Translations under genes and position numbers: made by a program
Part shown: in pieces, positions 24,222-35,187 of the stretch
Numbering within the stretch: the stretch's first letter is position 1
Layout of the letters: each line of letters begins with the position of its first letter
Assembly: GCA_963931925.1 (NCBI GenBank)
Contig: OZ007570.1
Span: forward strand, 41,623,687-41,687,686
Source of the DNA: Onchidella celtica
Lineage: Eukaryota > Mollusca > Gastropoda > Systellommatophora > Onchidiidae
DNA length: 64,000 nucleotides
Reading direction: 5' to 3'
The notes under the pieces: generated by a model
What the model saw: only the letters and a program-made list of their open reading frames with translations
Database searches by the model: none
Told to the model about the DNA's origin: nothing

Positions 24222-26030
24222 GTAATTTAGCTAATATGCTGTACAGGTGCATACACGGTGCAATCACAAGTATAACATAAAACAACTTCAGTGCAGTATA
24301 AATATAAGTTCTTCTATTGTGTATAATGTGACCCTCGATGTCGCAAGATGTGCATGGGTCTATGTGTAAGAAATTCATAGTAAAATTACGAGGATTGCAT
24401 AAATTTGAGATGTTGGAACCAGATTAAGCATACTGCATTATACAGATGTTACAAGAAGGAGACAAAAAGGATGAAAACAAAGTCAAACAATAACATCCCA
24501 GAATAGGATACCAAGACAAACCATTTTTCCTGTAAGTATATGTCTGCACACTGGGGCTCGCATATACGTTGCTGAGACACACTGAGCACTAATTATTTTT
24601 CAATCTTTAATGAAGGCATGAGGTGGGCATTTGTCGCATTGTTGAGGTCGTTGATAAGCGCACAGTGCAATGGGCGGAATTTGGCAAGTTAATTCGTCTG
24701 GGTATCTTGTGTTTGAGATAAATAAAATGTGCTATTTATTGATTTTAGCATTTTATTAGATATTTTAGCTGGCATGAAGGGGGGGGGGGGGCTGTGGGAA
24801 TGAGCATGACTCAATCTTGGAGGATATCATTGCTGACAGATAAATTTATTAAAGTAAAAAATGTGTAAGCATTTTTGCATCATGCATGGCTATATGTGGT
24901 ACATAAAGAAGTGTACTCAAATTTCCCATGGTGAATGAGAACCATTGCATTTAGCTTTTCTTTGGGCGTGAGAGAATTGTTGTTGCTAATGGATACATGA
25001 ACCTGGTACTGCTATAAAATTTGCCAGAGGAAATTGCAGAGAGAGAGTATTTTTTGCTGTTTGATCATTTCATTTTATTTATAAATTTCAATAGAATTCT
25101 AAATCCTGATTTAAATTAAATGTTGACTGAAAAGGAAATTTTGAACGAGATTTGCTATCTTATCACACTGAGTAAATTTGAAGTAAAATGTATAAAACAA
25201 ACCCTTCCCCAAGAATTTTGAAGAAGGCCGGCTGTCTTAATCTAAATTATAATTATTGAGCAGATACAGTAATTTTAAATTTAGAATAAATGACAGAATC
25301 TGTTTAAACTCCCTGACTCCTGTCATTGCACGAATGCGATAATCAGCATTTGACATTGTTCTACCGTCATCGCAGATCCATGACAGTGACCTTGGAGGTT
25401 TCATAACTGGACCTCAGCAGCAGATTTGTGATTGGAGTACTTTGGGGGTGTTAGTGAAGCCATGTTGCTTCCATACGATAACAGAAAGAACTCTCTAGTG
25501 TGAGAGACTGATTTATATATGTTTTTTTTTTTACTGCAGACCTGCAGATCCCTCATTTATGTATTCTGCTATTAAATGCACCGCAACCGTGAATGCCTGG
25601 CTCAAATCTTTGCGATGTTTTTGACATTCTAAAATTAATTCACTGTATTTGTTTATCCATACAATTCAAAATTCTGTGAAATAAAGCATGCTGTATGTTA
25701 TCTTCTATCACTCTCAAAAATTGTTTATACCCTTTTTTTATGTCTGCATGGACACACAACAATGAGACATGTATATTTTTTAATGCAAAAAAATTAAATC
25801 CACATTCAGTTTTGAACATATCCCCTAAATATGAAACAATTAAACACATTTTTTAAGACAACTGCGACCATTCCTTCAGAATATGTATTTACCGAAGTTG
25901 GTAGGTATGCATGATGTAAATCATCATTTGCAAAGGTTGTACTAGATAAATGTGTCTATTCAATTTCTGCTTCAGCTAATTAAGTTCAGATGGAACTTCC
26001 AGGTATGTTTGTCTTATTTCTTTTCATTAG
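24222..26030. other. Intron 11, nothing recognised
   Basis: This is 1.8 kb of AT-rich intron with a G run at about 24780-24791. No genes or element ends were seen. Confidence 0.45.
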
Positions 26031-26147
26031 TTGCTGAGTATGTGCCTGAAACATTCATTACTGGAACCTACGGAACAGTCCCATTTGCAGATGCTAGACC
26101 CACTGGTGCCTGCAATAAGAGATTGCCTTAGTAATTCCCATGTGAAG
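26031..26147 (+). CDS. UTP20: UTP20 exon 12 of window
   Basis: This exon has 39 codons, phase 0/0, acceptor TTCATTAG, donor GTAAAA. It reads LLSMCLKHSLLEPTEQSHLQ, then MLDPLVPAIRDCLSNSHVK. It continues the helix of exon 11 and carries the MLDP.V....DCL...HVK block of the family. Confidence 0.95.
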
Positions 26148-26266
26148 GTAAAATGTTCACTGACATCTTAGATTCACATATTATCAGAAAGCATTCTCTA
26201 TCTATAGTAGGCTCTTTTGCTTGAGATCAGCTGTTTCATAGGGATAACCCGTGCTATGCATTTTAA

Positions 26267-26400
26267 CCCTCGTGCTGCACGAGGCGTCGAAATACGGCAT
26301 CGACTTTCCAGATATCAAAGTCAAAATTGGGCAAAAAGAAAAGGTCGTATGTTGCAAAACCCCGCGTGAGAAATAAAGCCCAAACAATACAAAGCAAACT
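26267..26400 (+). mobile_element. MITE family 1 left-end fragment
   Basis: TTAA at 26263-26266 is followed by CCCTCGTGCTGCACGAGG, then GTCGAAATACGGCATCGACT. This closely resembles the first 60 bp of the element at 6590. The right end is missing, so it is a truncated copy. Confidence 0.55.
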
Positions 26401-26430
26401 AAAGAGAAGACAGAAAATACACATATCACG

Positions 26431-26598
26431 TGCAATTTAGTTCAGTCAATTTCATGTTGGCCTTCAACATGGTCATTTTGAACTGTTTGACAGCAAATAT
26501 ATTGTTGTGTATACATAAAACATGCGCAGACATATAGCATGCAATTTAGTTCAGTCAATTTCATGTTGGCCTTCAAACATGGTCATTTTGAACTGTTT
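26431..26598 (+). repeat. 58-bp direct duplication
   Basis: The sequence from TGCAATTTAGTTCAGTC to GAACTGTTT at 26431-26488 recurs at 26540-26598 with a one-base insertion, 51 bp apart. It is a local duplication in intron 12. Confidence 0.9.
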
Positions 26599-26647
26599 CC
26601 TTGTCCGCATGATGCAGATTATAATTGTATGTCCTGTTTTCCATTAA

Positions 26648-26903
26648 TTTTCGGCGAAATCTCTGTCTGTCTGAGAGTTCCTGATAAATGTCCAAAAAAA
26701 AATAAATTTAAAGCATTTTTCACTTTTATGACATTATCGATTACCTGAGATTAAAAAAAAACAAGAAAAAAAAATCATGTACTTATCTACATTATTTCTT
26801 AAACTCTGTGTTTGTTTCAATGTTTGTGTGTGTGTGTAGGAGCACGTTTGTATTATTATTAAATACATTATTATTAAATACATCATGTCTGTGTTTGAGT
26901 GTC
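26648..26903 (-). repeat. 256-bp inverted repeat, left arm
   Basis: This is the reverse complement of 29339-29594, apparently identical across the arm by eye, including the TG microsatellite and the duplicated ATTATTAAATACAT. Its inner part copies the 5' end of the MADF exon of the Harbinger element. Confidence 0.9.
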
Positions 26904-26988
26904 ACAGATTAATTTTGATTTTTGTAAAAGATTAGATATTATATATGGCATGGCGTAAAATCAGTTTTTACTGTTACTATCATTCTAG

Positions 26989-27159
26989 ACTAGTTCAAAT
27001 GCAATGCGATGTTTATCATGGCTGTTGAGGTTTCCGCTGCCGTCACTAAAAGAGAACATTGATAAGGTTGCTCAAGGGATGTTTGTTGTTCTCCAAAACT
27101 ATACTGGTGCAGGAACAGCAAAAGGCGGCAACCAGGAGTTAATAAGCATGTGCTTTAAG
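26989..27159 (+). CDS. UTP20: UTP20 exon 13 of window
   Basis: This exon has 57 codons, phase 0/0, acceptor CATTCTAG, donor GTATGT. It contains MRCLSWLLRFPLPSLKENID and GNQELISMCFK. W.LRFPLPS is among the best conserved UTP20 strings. A 256-bp inverted repeat arm ends 85 bp upstream. Confidence 0.97.
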
Positions 27160-27856
27160 GTATGTATAATTGTCATTGTTGATGGAGTTACTGATTAATT
27201 CACTTAGCTTTAATTCACAAGTACATAGTAAACATAGTTATCAGTGTTGATGGACTTACTAATTCATTCACTTGGCTTTATTCACAAGCTCATGGTAATC
27301 ACAGTTGATGAAATTGTTAATTAATTCAATGTGTTCACCTTCATTTACTGACCTTACTACATTCAAATAAAGCAGGACATGATTTTTGGTGAAATTTATT
27401 CACGGGGACTGAAATATATATTAGATTCCTTACAGGAGAGTTGTTTTTAGGTTCAACTCTGCATCTGTAATAGTGCACGCGGGTGCTTAAAACATGCATT
27501 AATTTGTTTTGTGTTTGAGTCTTCTTCTTCTTCTTCTTTCGTTCACCAATCTAAATCTGCAGATTTGTTCTTTTAAGAAAATCTACGGTTTTCTGCAGCT
27601 CTGGCAGAGCACCATAGAGTTTGATATTCAGGTCGGTGGGTTGGGGCCAATACGTTTCTCGCAGTGCTGAGAAGAGTGTGTTTGAGTCTGATTGTTACAC
27701 AGGTGTTACCTAGGACAAAGATGTGCAGAGTATTGCACTTTTTTTGTGTGTGTGTAGCATGTATGGATGTAATTAAGTAACATGGAAATAATGATGCAGG
27801 AATAGCATCTGAATGTTGTCAGTGATTTCACTTGTTATTTTCGTTATATACCTAAG
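27160..27856. other. Intron 13, CTT microsatellite only
   Basis: This is intronic sequence with a short (CTT)n run near 27521-27538. A near-repeated 45-bp phrase lies at 27180-27300 (GATGGACTTACTAATTCATT and relatives). Nothing else was seen. Confidence 0.45.
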
Positions 27857-27988
27857 GCTGTAACAGTTTTGGTGCGAGATGTGACCTACTATCAAGTCAC
27901 TAGTGATCAGCTACAAGTACTACTGACATACTGTGAAGAGGACCTTTACAACTACTCAAGACAGAGCTCAGCATTTAACCTCATCCGA
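27857..27988 (+). CDS. UTP20: UTP20 exon 14 of window
   Basis: This exon has 44 codons, phase 0/0, acceptor TACCTAAG, donor GTAAGA. It reads AVTVLVRDVTYYQVTSDQLQ and VLLTYCEEDLYNYSRQSSAF. Q.QVLL.Y.EED.Y..SRQ..AF is a strong family match. Confidence 0.97.
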
Positions 27989-28450
27989 GTAAGATTTAAA
28001 GTTTGTATCATCACGAAGCAGTGCTCGTGTGAAGAAGATTACCATTCATGGAAAGATTTTGATATTACATGCATATTTTATCACAAAATTTTCATCGATT
28101 GTTTGGTGCAAAAGAAACTAATTTGTGATGAAAGTGAATTAATTTACCCATGGAGTTACGAAGGCTAAACCTGGATTTTGCAACGTTCTTTTAAACGCAT
28201 ATGTACGGCCAAGTTAGAGTTGCAAAATCAGATGCTCTGAAGTAAGTGCAATTGTAAGCAAAGTCTTCAATAACACCCAAATTTTTTTAACACAGTATGA
28301 TAGATGGCATGGAATAATGCTATAATAATGGGTCAGATGGTTGATACAAAGCTGGTTTACCTCGGGATTCAGGAAAAAAACGTAAAATTCCACCTGGTGT
28401 ACTTGCAGCAATAATATATGGCACAGTATACTTTGTTTTTCTTTTCACAG

Positions 28451-28561
28451 GCAATTTTGTCGCGAAAGTTGGACATTCCCCAGTTACACCAAGCTATAGA
28501 CAAGGTGTTTGAGATGTCAGTAACAGACAGTTCCCCAAATGTCAGGCTTCAGAGCAGACAG
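28451..28561 (+). CDS. UTP20: UTP20 exon 15 of window
   Basis: This exon has 37 codons, phase 0/0, acceptor TTTTCACAG, donor GTGTGT. It reads AILSRKLDIPQLHQAIDKVF and ends SPNVRLQSRQ. The AILSRKL start continues exon 14. The 16.2-kb intron that follows is the largest in the window. Confidence 0.96.
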
Positions 28562-29338
28562 GTGTGTGAAAAACACATCAGTACATAGTAGTCAACTTTC
28601 ACAGAAAATTCTGTTTTCCATGTGTCCTTCTTGTGCTGTAAAACTAACAGTTAGGCCCTGGCCACAGTGCATCTGTGTCTGTGTCTAACTCTCGCACTGC
28701 GGCTGCATCCCGCTATAGGCCACACCCATTTCATTGCCGCGCGCTGCAGTGGGTCTGGCTCTGACCGAGATGCCAGCGGGCGTGTCAGCTGGCATTTTTG
28801 TTTTTACCCGCCTGCGGTATATTGCGTCTTGCAAGCTTGCAACGTGTGTCCTCGCCTGCGGCATTTCCCAGCTCTTTTCTGACTCTACAGCGATGGCAAG
28901 GTATGTTTAATACTTTCAGTAAATGTTTTTCAATGAATTCGTTATATGTACTGAAGTTTATATGTATTAGACTTGCCAGAGTGATGTTATTCTCATTTTT
29001 CAATCGTGAAGCGATGGTGACCTACTTTTCGTCTTTTGGGACCATCCGGCTACGCTGTGTAGCGCTCCTGTGTGCACCCAACACCTCGCCAAAACTATTT
29101 TGTATTGCGTTTCACATGCCTTTGCTGTGACTGTGTGATCTTGTTTCAGTTAAACGAAGGGTCTGAAGCAATGTAGTTAATAATTTTAATGTAAAATCAT
29201 ATTTGGAACACACCCATTATGTTGATGTCTTGATGGCATAGAAACCCTACCAAGGAAAGTAAAATCATAAATTAAATTCTTCCAAAGAATGTGAAAATAC
29301 TGTATTATATCTGATTTTGTTAATTGTTAATGTGCACA

Positions 29339-29594
29339 GACACTCAAACACAGACATGATGTATTTAATAATAATGTATTTAATAATAATACAAACGTGC
29401 TCCTACACACACACACAAACATTGAAACAAACACAGAGTTTAAGAAATAATGTAGATAAGTACATGATTTTTTTTTCTTGTTTTTTTTTAATCTCAGGTA
29501 ATCGATAATGTCATAAAAGTGAAAAATGCTTTAAATTTATTTTTTTTTGGACATTTATCAGGAACTCTCAGACAGACAGAGATTTCGCCGAAAA
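29339..29594 (+). repeat. 256-bp inverted repeat, right arm
   Basis: This is the partner of 26648-26903. It runs from ACTCAAACACAGACATGATG into the MADF coding exon and stops at GATTTCGCCGAAAA. The enclosed 2.4 kb holds UTP20 exons 13-15. Confidence 0.9.
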
Positions 29595-29713
29595 GCTGGT
29601 CTCGGAGGTACAGAGACGGCCCATCCTGTACGACCCCAGCCAACCAGACTACAAGGACAGAGGGAAGGTGGAGCTTGAGTGGGCGATTGTCGCAGCTGCA
29701 TTGGATGTTTCAG
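29562..29713 (+). CDS. MADF-domain protein of Harbinger element, exon a
   Basis: This reads DFAEKLVSEVQRRPILYDPS then QPDYKDRGKVELEWAIVAAA and LDVS, ending with one base at donor GTAGGT. The L...V..RP.LYDPS...YKD pattern is the first half of a MADF (Myb/SANT-like) DNA-binding domain. In PIF/Harbinger elements the second protein binds DNA and helps import the transposase. The frame has a stop upstream (29506) and no ATG, so the true start must lie in an earlier exon or be lost; the start at 29562 after ATTTATCAG is inferred. Confidence 0.75.
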
Positions 29714-30649
29714 GTAGGTGATCCACATGTGCTGCAGCATTCTGCCATGGGACTAACAGTGTGTTTACAAAGAGCTGAGCAAATTTGTCCCTTGTTTCTA
29801 TTGCCTCCTGAGAAGGCCTACCATTTAAGTTTTGACTGTCAGTGTCAGTATTATTCCACTGGCTACTGGTGGTTGATAGCTGAGATGGTGCTTGCCCTCC
29901 AGTGATGTCAGTAGATTCCCGGTGTCGTACATAGTTGTGAAGGACACAACACGACAATACCACTTTCACAGCATTGCTGGGATTGACGGTTAGGGTACCT
30001 TTAAGGACAGCCCATTTTGCTGCCATCATGCCGAAGGCACATTCTACAGACCTCCTAGCACGGGAGTGCCTGTAGTTGTATATACGCCTTGTGTTGTCTA
30101 GTCCTCGTAGTGGATATGGACGTAATAAATTCTTCAGCAATGGGTAAGCAGCATCACCAATGAAGGCATAGGGTAGGGGCTCATTTAAATCATTGTTTTT
30201 AATGACTGTGTCTGCCCTGGGAATTGGGAGCTGATTTGCATACAGGGCTCTCCCAAAAGCAGACTGCTTCAGGACACCCCCATCCGAATGCTTCCCAAAG
30301 TCTCCTACATCAACCACAATAAAATTTCCATCTGCATCTGCCACACCTTGCAGCACGATAGAAAATGTATGTTTATAATTGAAAAATGTACTGCCAGAGT
30401 TAGCAGGGCACTGAAGCTGAATATGCTTTCCATCAATGGCTCCCAAACAATGTGGGAAATTCCATTTTTCCCAAAATCCATTTGCAATGTCTTGGAGGGC
30501 CCTTTCAGTCAGCCTGGGCACTTCTGTTTCCTTTAGGGATTCCCAGATGGCATCACACACCTCATAAACAATTTGACGTACAGTGCTCGCACCCATTCTA
30601 AACTGGTAATGCAGTGACTTTGAAGTTTCTCCAGTGGCAAGGAATCTGA
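29649..30649 (-). CDS. PIF/Harbinger (HARBI1-like) transposase, catalytic exon
   Basis: On the minus strand, after acceptor GTTTCAG, it reads FLATGETSKSLHYQFRMGAS, the family's LR(F)LATG...S....F...S block. The DDE domain follows: FPHCLGAIDGKHIQL, then VDVGDFGKHSDGG, then IGDAAYPL and RRSVECAFGMMAAKW. Counting from the internal Met (30596), the key acids are D55 (AIDG), D148 (GDAAYP) and E185 (VECAFG), all present. LSCCVLHN near 215 is also typical. The exon is open to TAG/TAA at its end and overlaps MADF exon a antisense by 65 bp. Catalytic residues look intact, although the first exon is damaged. Confidence 0.92.
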
Positions 30650-30741
30650 AACAGAGAACGAAGAGAGATTTTAAAAAAGAATGAATTACACTCTACAGTA
30701 CCATAATCACATAAAAAAATACAGACATCTTTTCAGAAATT

Positions 30742-31211
30742 CATCATCATCATTGCCTTTCTCACCCTGGATCAGGGTATAGGCCACCAACAAACACCTT
30801 CCATCCCTCTCTATCATGGGCCAGCCTCTTTACATTATTCCAAGTCTTTCCGCTTCGTTGCACATCATTTTCTCTGGCTCTTCTCCACGTTCCGCGCGGC
30901 CTTCCTCTTGATCTCTTGCCCTGGGGATTCCAGTCCAATACCTTCTTCGTGATGCTGTTTCCTGGCCTCCTGAGAGTGTGGCCGATCCATCTCCATCGCC
31001 TCCTACCAATTTCCTCTCTGACTGGGTTCTGTCTTGTTCTTTTCCATACAATTTCATTGCTGACCTTGTCTGTCCATCTGATCTTAAGTAGCTTCCTCAA
31101 ACATCTGTTGATGAAAACTTGGATTCTCTTTATGCAGGCCTGGGACGCATTCCAGGTCTCACATCCATACAACAGGACTGACTTCACGTTCGAGTTGAAT
31201 ATCCTCAGCTT
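30742..31211 (-). mobile_element. Truncated non-LTR retrotransposon, copy A
   Basis: The minus-strand frame (31187-30762) reads MKSVLLYGCETWNASQACIK, then RRRWRWIGHTLRR and GKRSRGRPRGTW, the C-terminal tail of an RTE-like reverse transcriptase. It ends in a (ATG)n-type 3' tail at 30742-30752. Imperfect 12-bp flanks TTTTCAGAAATT and TTTTCAAAAATT (30730 and 31212) may be the target duplication. It sits inside the Harbinger element and is nearly identical to copy B at 51272. Confidence 0.85.
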
Positions 31212-31366
31212 TTTTCAAAAATTACATAATATAATAATAAATACATCACATATAACATATATAACAAAAATTAATAAAAAAATTAATGCTGGATCTGAGT
31301 TACTCATAATTTTCACATCTTGACTGATCATTTATTTTAAGATTTGTTTCATTTTCTCTTCCCCAG

Positions 31367-31941
31367 CTGACTTAGCCCGCAAGAAGTGGCAAAACTTGCG
31401 GGGTTCCTACAGCAGGAGCCTCGCATCAAGGAAATTACCGAGTGGGTCCGGAGCCAAAAGACCCATCCGGTTTTATTTAGAGGAACAGATGGGGTTCCTG
31501 AAGGGGTATATGACCCATGACACCTTGGTAGGGAACTATGGAGCAGTTCCTGGTGGCAGTGAGGAAGAGGCTGCCACTGCCAGTACGAGTACTGACCAGG
31601 AACGTGCTCTAAGTGCCATCAGCAGTCTGGCACCAATGTCAGAAACCTCAGAGCCTGACACTGACAGCACCGGCAGCAGGCCTGCAACCCCAACTCCACC
31701 ACCCATGAAAAAGAAAAGGGTAGAGCATCCAGTTGAGGATGCATTTATGAAATTTTTGGCGTCAAAGGCCACACCATCGACACCAGCAGACCCTGATCTA
31801 AATTATTTTAAGGGGATCCTTCCCCAAGTGAAGGAGCTCAATCATAGGAACAAAAGAATATTTTTTAACAATGTGTCAAACATGTTGTTTGGCATGTTGG
31901 AAAGCCAGGACGGTGCACAGGAAACGGTCACCTATATTTAA
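31367..31941 (+). CDS. MADF-BESS protein of Harbinger element, exon b
   Basis: After acceptor CTTCCCCAG, two bases complete an Ala codon. The frame reads ADLARKKWQNLRGSYSRSLA, the second half of the MADF domain (KKW.NLR..Y.R). A Ser/Thr/Pro-rich linker with a basic KKKR patch follows. The last third (YFKGILPQVKELNHRNKRIF and FFNNVSNMLFGML) looks like a BESS motif, a protein-interaction module often paired with MADF. The stop is TAA at 31939-31941. This exon lies inside the transposase intron of the opposite strand. The phase fits exon a. Confidence 0.82.
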
Positions 31942-32491
31942 TTTAAAAAATATTGTGCACAAAAAATACAATCATGACTTGTACTCATTTAATTTTCTTT
32001 TTATGTATTGTTGTGTGCCCTTTCTTCCAGATTTATTCACATCTAGTTCACTTTCTCTTTACTCCTGCTCAAAACGCTTGACAATTATGCCAATGTTTGC
32101 TATTGTTGTTGTTGATGATGATGATGACATTTGTCCTTTCTGTCTTTAGCCCTCCAAAACCTAATTCTTTTTCACTCATATAGCAAGTCTCTCTCAGTTT
32201 CTCTTTTTTCCACCCAATGATGATGATGATATGATGATAGTGTGATGTAACAAAAAGTGTGTTTGTGTAGGTCATGTGGGTAAATGGGTAGGTGTCTTAC
32301 TTGGATCATACAGTGCATGAGACTTTGTCTTGTGCCAGACTCCCCACTCGAGAAAGAAACTAGAGCATTAAATAAACGAGGCAAGTTTGATTGGATTAAA
32401 GACTGAACAGCAAGGTAAAATGAGAAAAAAACAACTCTCATTGTTACTGTTACGGAATTGGAAGAAAATTAAACTCTAGCAAAATTCTTAC

Positions 32492-32798
32492 CGAAGTGTC
32501 AAAAGCAGTCGTTCTCTAGGTGGAATAGCCCTCCTGAAGTTGGTGTCTGGTTTATAGATGTGTTCAACCACTAATGATAGGAGCTCTTCAAAAGTGTTCT
32601 TTGACATCCGAGCAAAATTGTAGAACTTCTCATCTATTCATCATCAACTAACTGTGGGTACAGCTTCATCATCACGCCACTGGTATCTCTTCTCTTGTTA
32701 ATTGGGTGGACCCATATCTTCCGTCTCTTTCTATTCAGCATCTTGTATGCAAGGTAAGCAACAATAACATCTTCCTCTTCTTCCGAATCCGAGCTCAT
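32492..32798 (-). pseudogene. PIF/Harbinger transposase first exon, frameshifted
   Basis: From a minus-strand ATG at 32798 it reads MSSDSEEEEDVIVAYLAYKM, then KIWVHPINKRRDTSGVMMKL, the usual acidic start and W.HP.N..R...G......L motif. It then meets TAG near 32635 after LYPQLVDDE. The expected continuation (EKFYNFARMSKNTFEELLSL, then RAIPPRERLLLTL) is present in another frame and ends at donor GTAAG with two bases that join the catalytic exon. A small indel therefore breaks the protein unless translation starts at the later MSKNTF. Confidence 0.82.
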
Positions 32799-33262
32799 GT
32801 TCAGATACATGTAGTTCTAAAAACTTCTACGGCACCACACACCTCCTGCCTCATCACGCGACGCAAAAGCCCATTGTGCAGTACACTCACAGTACTCACA
32901 CTGGTATGCCATGCTAGCGCGAGATACAGAAAGGGGAGCACACTGCTCTTTTCGATTTCCAACTGCCAAGGTATCTTTAACGTGGGCAATATGCACACGG
33001 GCCCTCTAAATTTTTTCGTCCTTATCTGAGAAGACTAGGTACTCGATCCTTCCACCAATTGGTTTTCTCCGGTAAAGCCCTGGGATTTGTGTGCGAGATG
33101 GTTCATGACCAGGGAAAAATGCGAGGTGAAATAATTTTGCCGATCAGACAAAAAATACCCATAGCGCCACTGGTCTTGACAATACAATGTGATTATGACA
33201 GGCAGAGGCGTAGAGGTTTCCCATTCAGGTTGCGGCGGGAAAGTTGGATAGCAATATGTTTA

Positions 33263-34305
33263 CAGAGATGCCACTCATTCCGATTTGATCGGAATCATTC
33301 CGTTTTTCTTCAAAAACGGGCGTGATTCCGATTTTTGGATTAGTTAGGCAGGTAATCTGATTTTAAATACTTCCCACAGTCGGCATTTTTTTTTTTTTTT
33401 CGTCTTCCGAATTCTAGTTTTAAGTGTAACTTTTGCAAAACGCACTGACTCGGAATATCGCGATGATTTCAGGAATAAACTGGAAGTTAGTCCGACTTCC
33501 TTATGACTTCTTTTGCACCGTTTAGCGATTTGTTCACTTGTCACGAGCATTGTTTACATTCTTTACCTTCTTTGTATGGTTTCACACAGCGGCGATTCTA
33601 AACCTAGCTGGATCTATTCACTTGAGTTTAAGTGATATATTCGGCGGCGAGTGTGCCAAGATGAAACAGTTTTAAATCTAGCTAGATCTATATATATCTG
33701 TTCAGTCAATTCTAAACTTAGTTTGATATTGTCCAAGTGTAAACGTAATTTATTTGCCAGCAGCTGTGATGGAAGGGGGAACCAACCGAATGATATAAAC
33801 TTGAAGTATCGGCGGTGATTTTGATAGAAGGAGAATCAGTTTTAAACTTATTTAGACCAAGATTTCCTAAGTCTAAGCCATGGAGAAGGTTGATGTTTGC
33901 ATGGGCAGAAGTTGTCAAATTAAAACATGAGAGTGGCAAGACACTAAAACAGCACATAATGAGCAAATATTATGCAGGACATTTGTGCATCTTCACAATC
34001 AAATATCCAGCATGTCAAGGCAGCTCCTATCAGACATTCCTGGCAACAGCTCCAGAACGAAGATCAATTTTGTTAAATGTTCCTTCTGTGGGCAGGGCTC
34101 TTTTTTAGTTTCGGTCAAGGCCAATAATAAGATAATGGTTGAATTGAACTGAAAATGGTGTGACTGTGAGTGTTTAAACTTTTTTTCAGCCCATTCCTGT
34201 GTAAATTTAGTACTGGCATAATTTTAATTTTCGTCGCCGTTCGCACTGATTCGGATATTTTCTTGGTTTGATTCAGAATTTTGTCTTTATAATGTGGCAT
34301 CCCTG
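33263..34305. mobile_element. MITE family R2, copy 1
   Basis: The ends are CAGAGATGCCACTCATTC on the left and GTGGCATCCCTG on the right, inverted. TGTTTA lies directly outside both ends (33257-33262 and 34306-34311), a probable target duplication. The first 240 bp and last 370 bp match 46321-47456. No transposase was seen. Confidence 0.75.
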
Positions 34306-34852
34306 TGTTTACCCACGTAGGGAATGTGTGAGGCGGCAATACCTATTCAGTTTTCTGGCAAACAGTGTAGAAACTGGTCGGCAATTGCATGTCTGTGGGA
34401 GTGTCAAACTACTCACTTTGATGCCCATTCGAGATGTTACATGAAGTTTGGTGCAATTAAAGAATGTAGAAGTAACAAGATGTTTTACTTGTCCGCTGAA
34501 TGCGACATTGGATATCACCGGGAGCGGTCCGAGCTAGCGCGGCAGGACGGTAGCCAAGTAAGAGGATGCCATAGTGTTTTCATCACAATTTGTGTACAGT
34601 GTGCTTACTGCAACCATTTAACCTGAAAAATCTAGAAATTCACAATGTCATTGGTGTTCACGTGTGAACTGCAACAGTAATAGAAACAGTAGATCCAATC
34701 TGTCTTTCTACCACCTCCCTAAGACAGACCTGTACGTTTTTTCTCTCTTATTTATAGTACCACTTAATGATAAGATTTGACTATACAACAAAGCCAAAAC
34801 AAGTGTGCTGTGTACTCCCTTTGGTGCACTGAATCTATAATTCAGTTATTCA

Positions 34853-35187
34853 GAGAGAATATACTTTACCAATCTGTTACTTAGTTACTGAAGTTCTTCA
34901 CCATTCTATAACTTAGCTATTGGATGAGAATGTACATTACGAATCTATTACTTAATTTATGAATGAGAATGTACTTTACCGATCTATATCTTACTTAATG
35001 AATTGAGAATCTACTTGATCAATCTATAACACAAGTGTTGAATGAGAGTGTGCTTTACCAATCTATAACTTAGTTAATTAATGAGAATGCACTTTACCAA
35101 TTATAACTCGGTTGTTGAATAAGAATGTACTTTGACAATCTATATCTTAGCCAATGAATGAGAATGTACTTTACCAATCTATAACTT
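34853..35187 (+). repeat. 39-bp minisatellite, about 8.5 units
   Basis: Units of about 39 bp repeat in tandem, built from GAGAATGTACTTTACCAATC and TATAACTTAGTTAATGAAT with 5-20% divergence. The array stops exactly where the TTAACCCTCGTCC start of the next R1 copy begins. Confidence 0.92.

Larger units (their letters stand above)
28650..33010. mobile_element. PIF/Harbinger-type transposon, two genes, ends uncertain
   Basis: The region holds a PIF/Harbinger transposase (minus strand, two exons) and a MADF-BESS protein (plus strand, two exons), the two-gene set of this superfamily. TTA then GGCCCTGGCCACAGTG at about 28650 and a sequence ending GCACACGGGCCC near 33007 are candidate termini, but their match is poor. 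A short retrotransposon copy (30742-31211) is inserted in it. The 256-bp arm at 29339 shows part of it was copied upstream. Confidence 0.7.

Noticed and set aside
27521-27538. A CRISPR-like or regulatory array at the CTT repeats
   Set aside because: It is a plain trinucleotide microsatellite in an animal intron.
29519-29905. A 128-codon plus-strand frame starting at ATG 29519
   Set aside because: It runs in a different frame from the MADF domain and reads through the donor at 29714; the MADF frame is the supported one.
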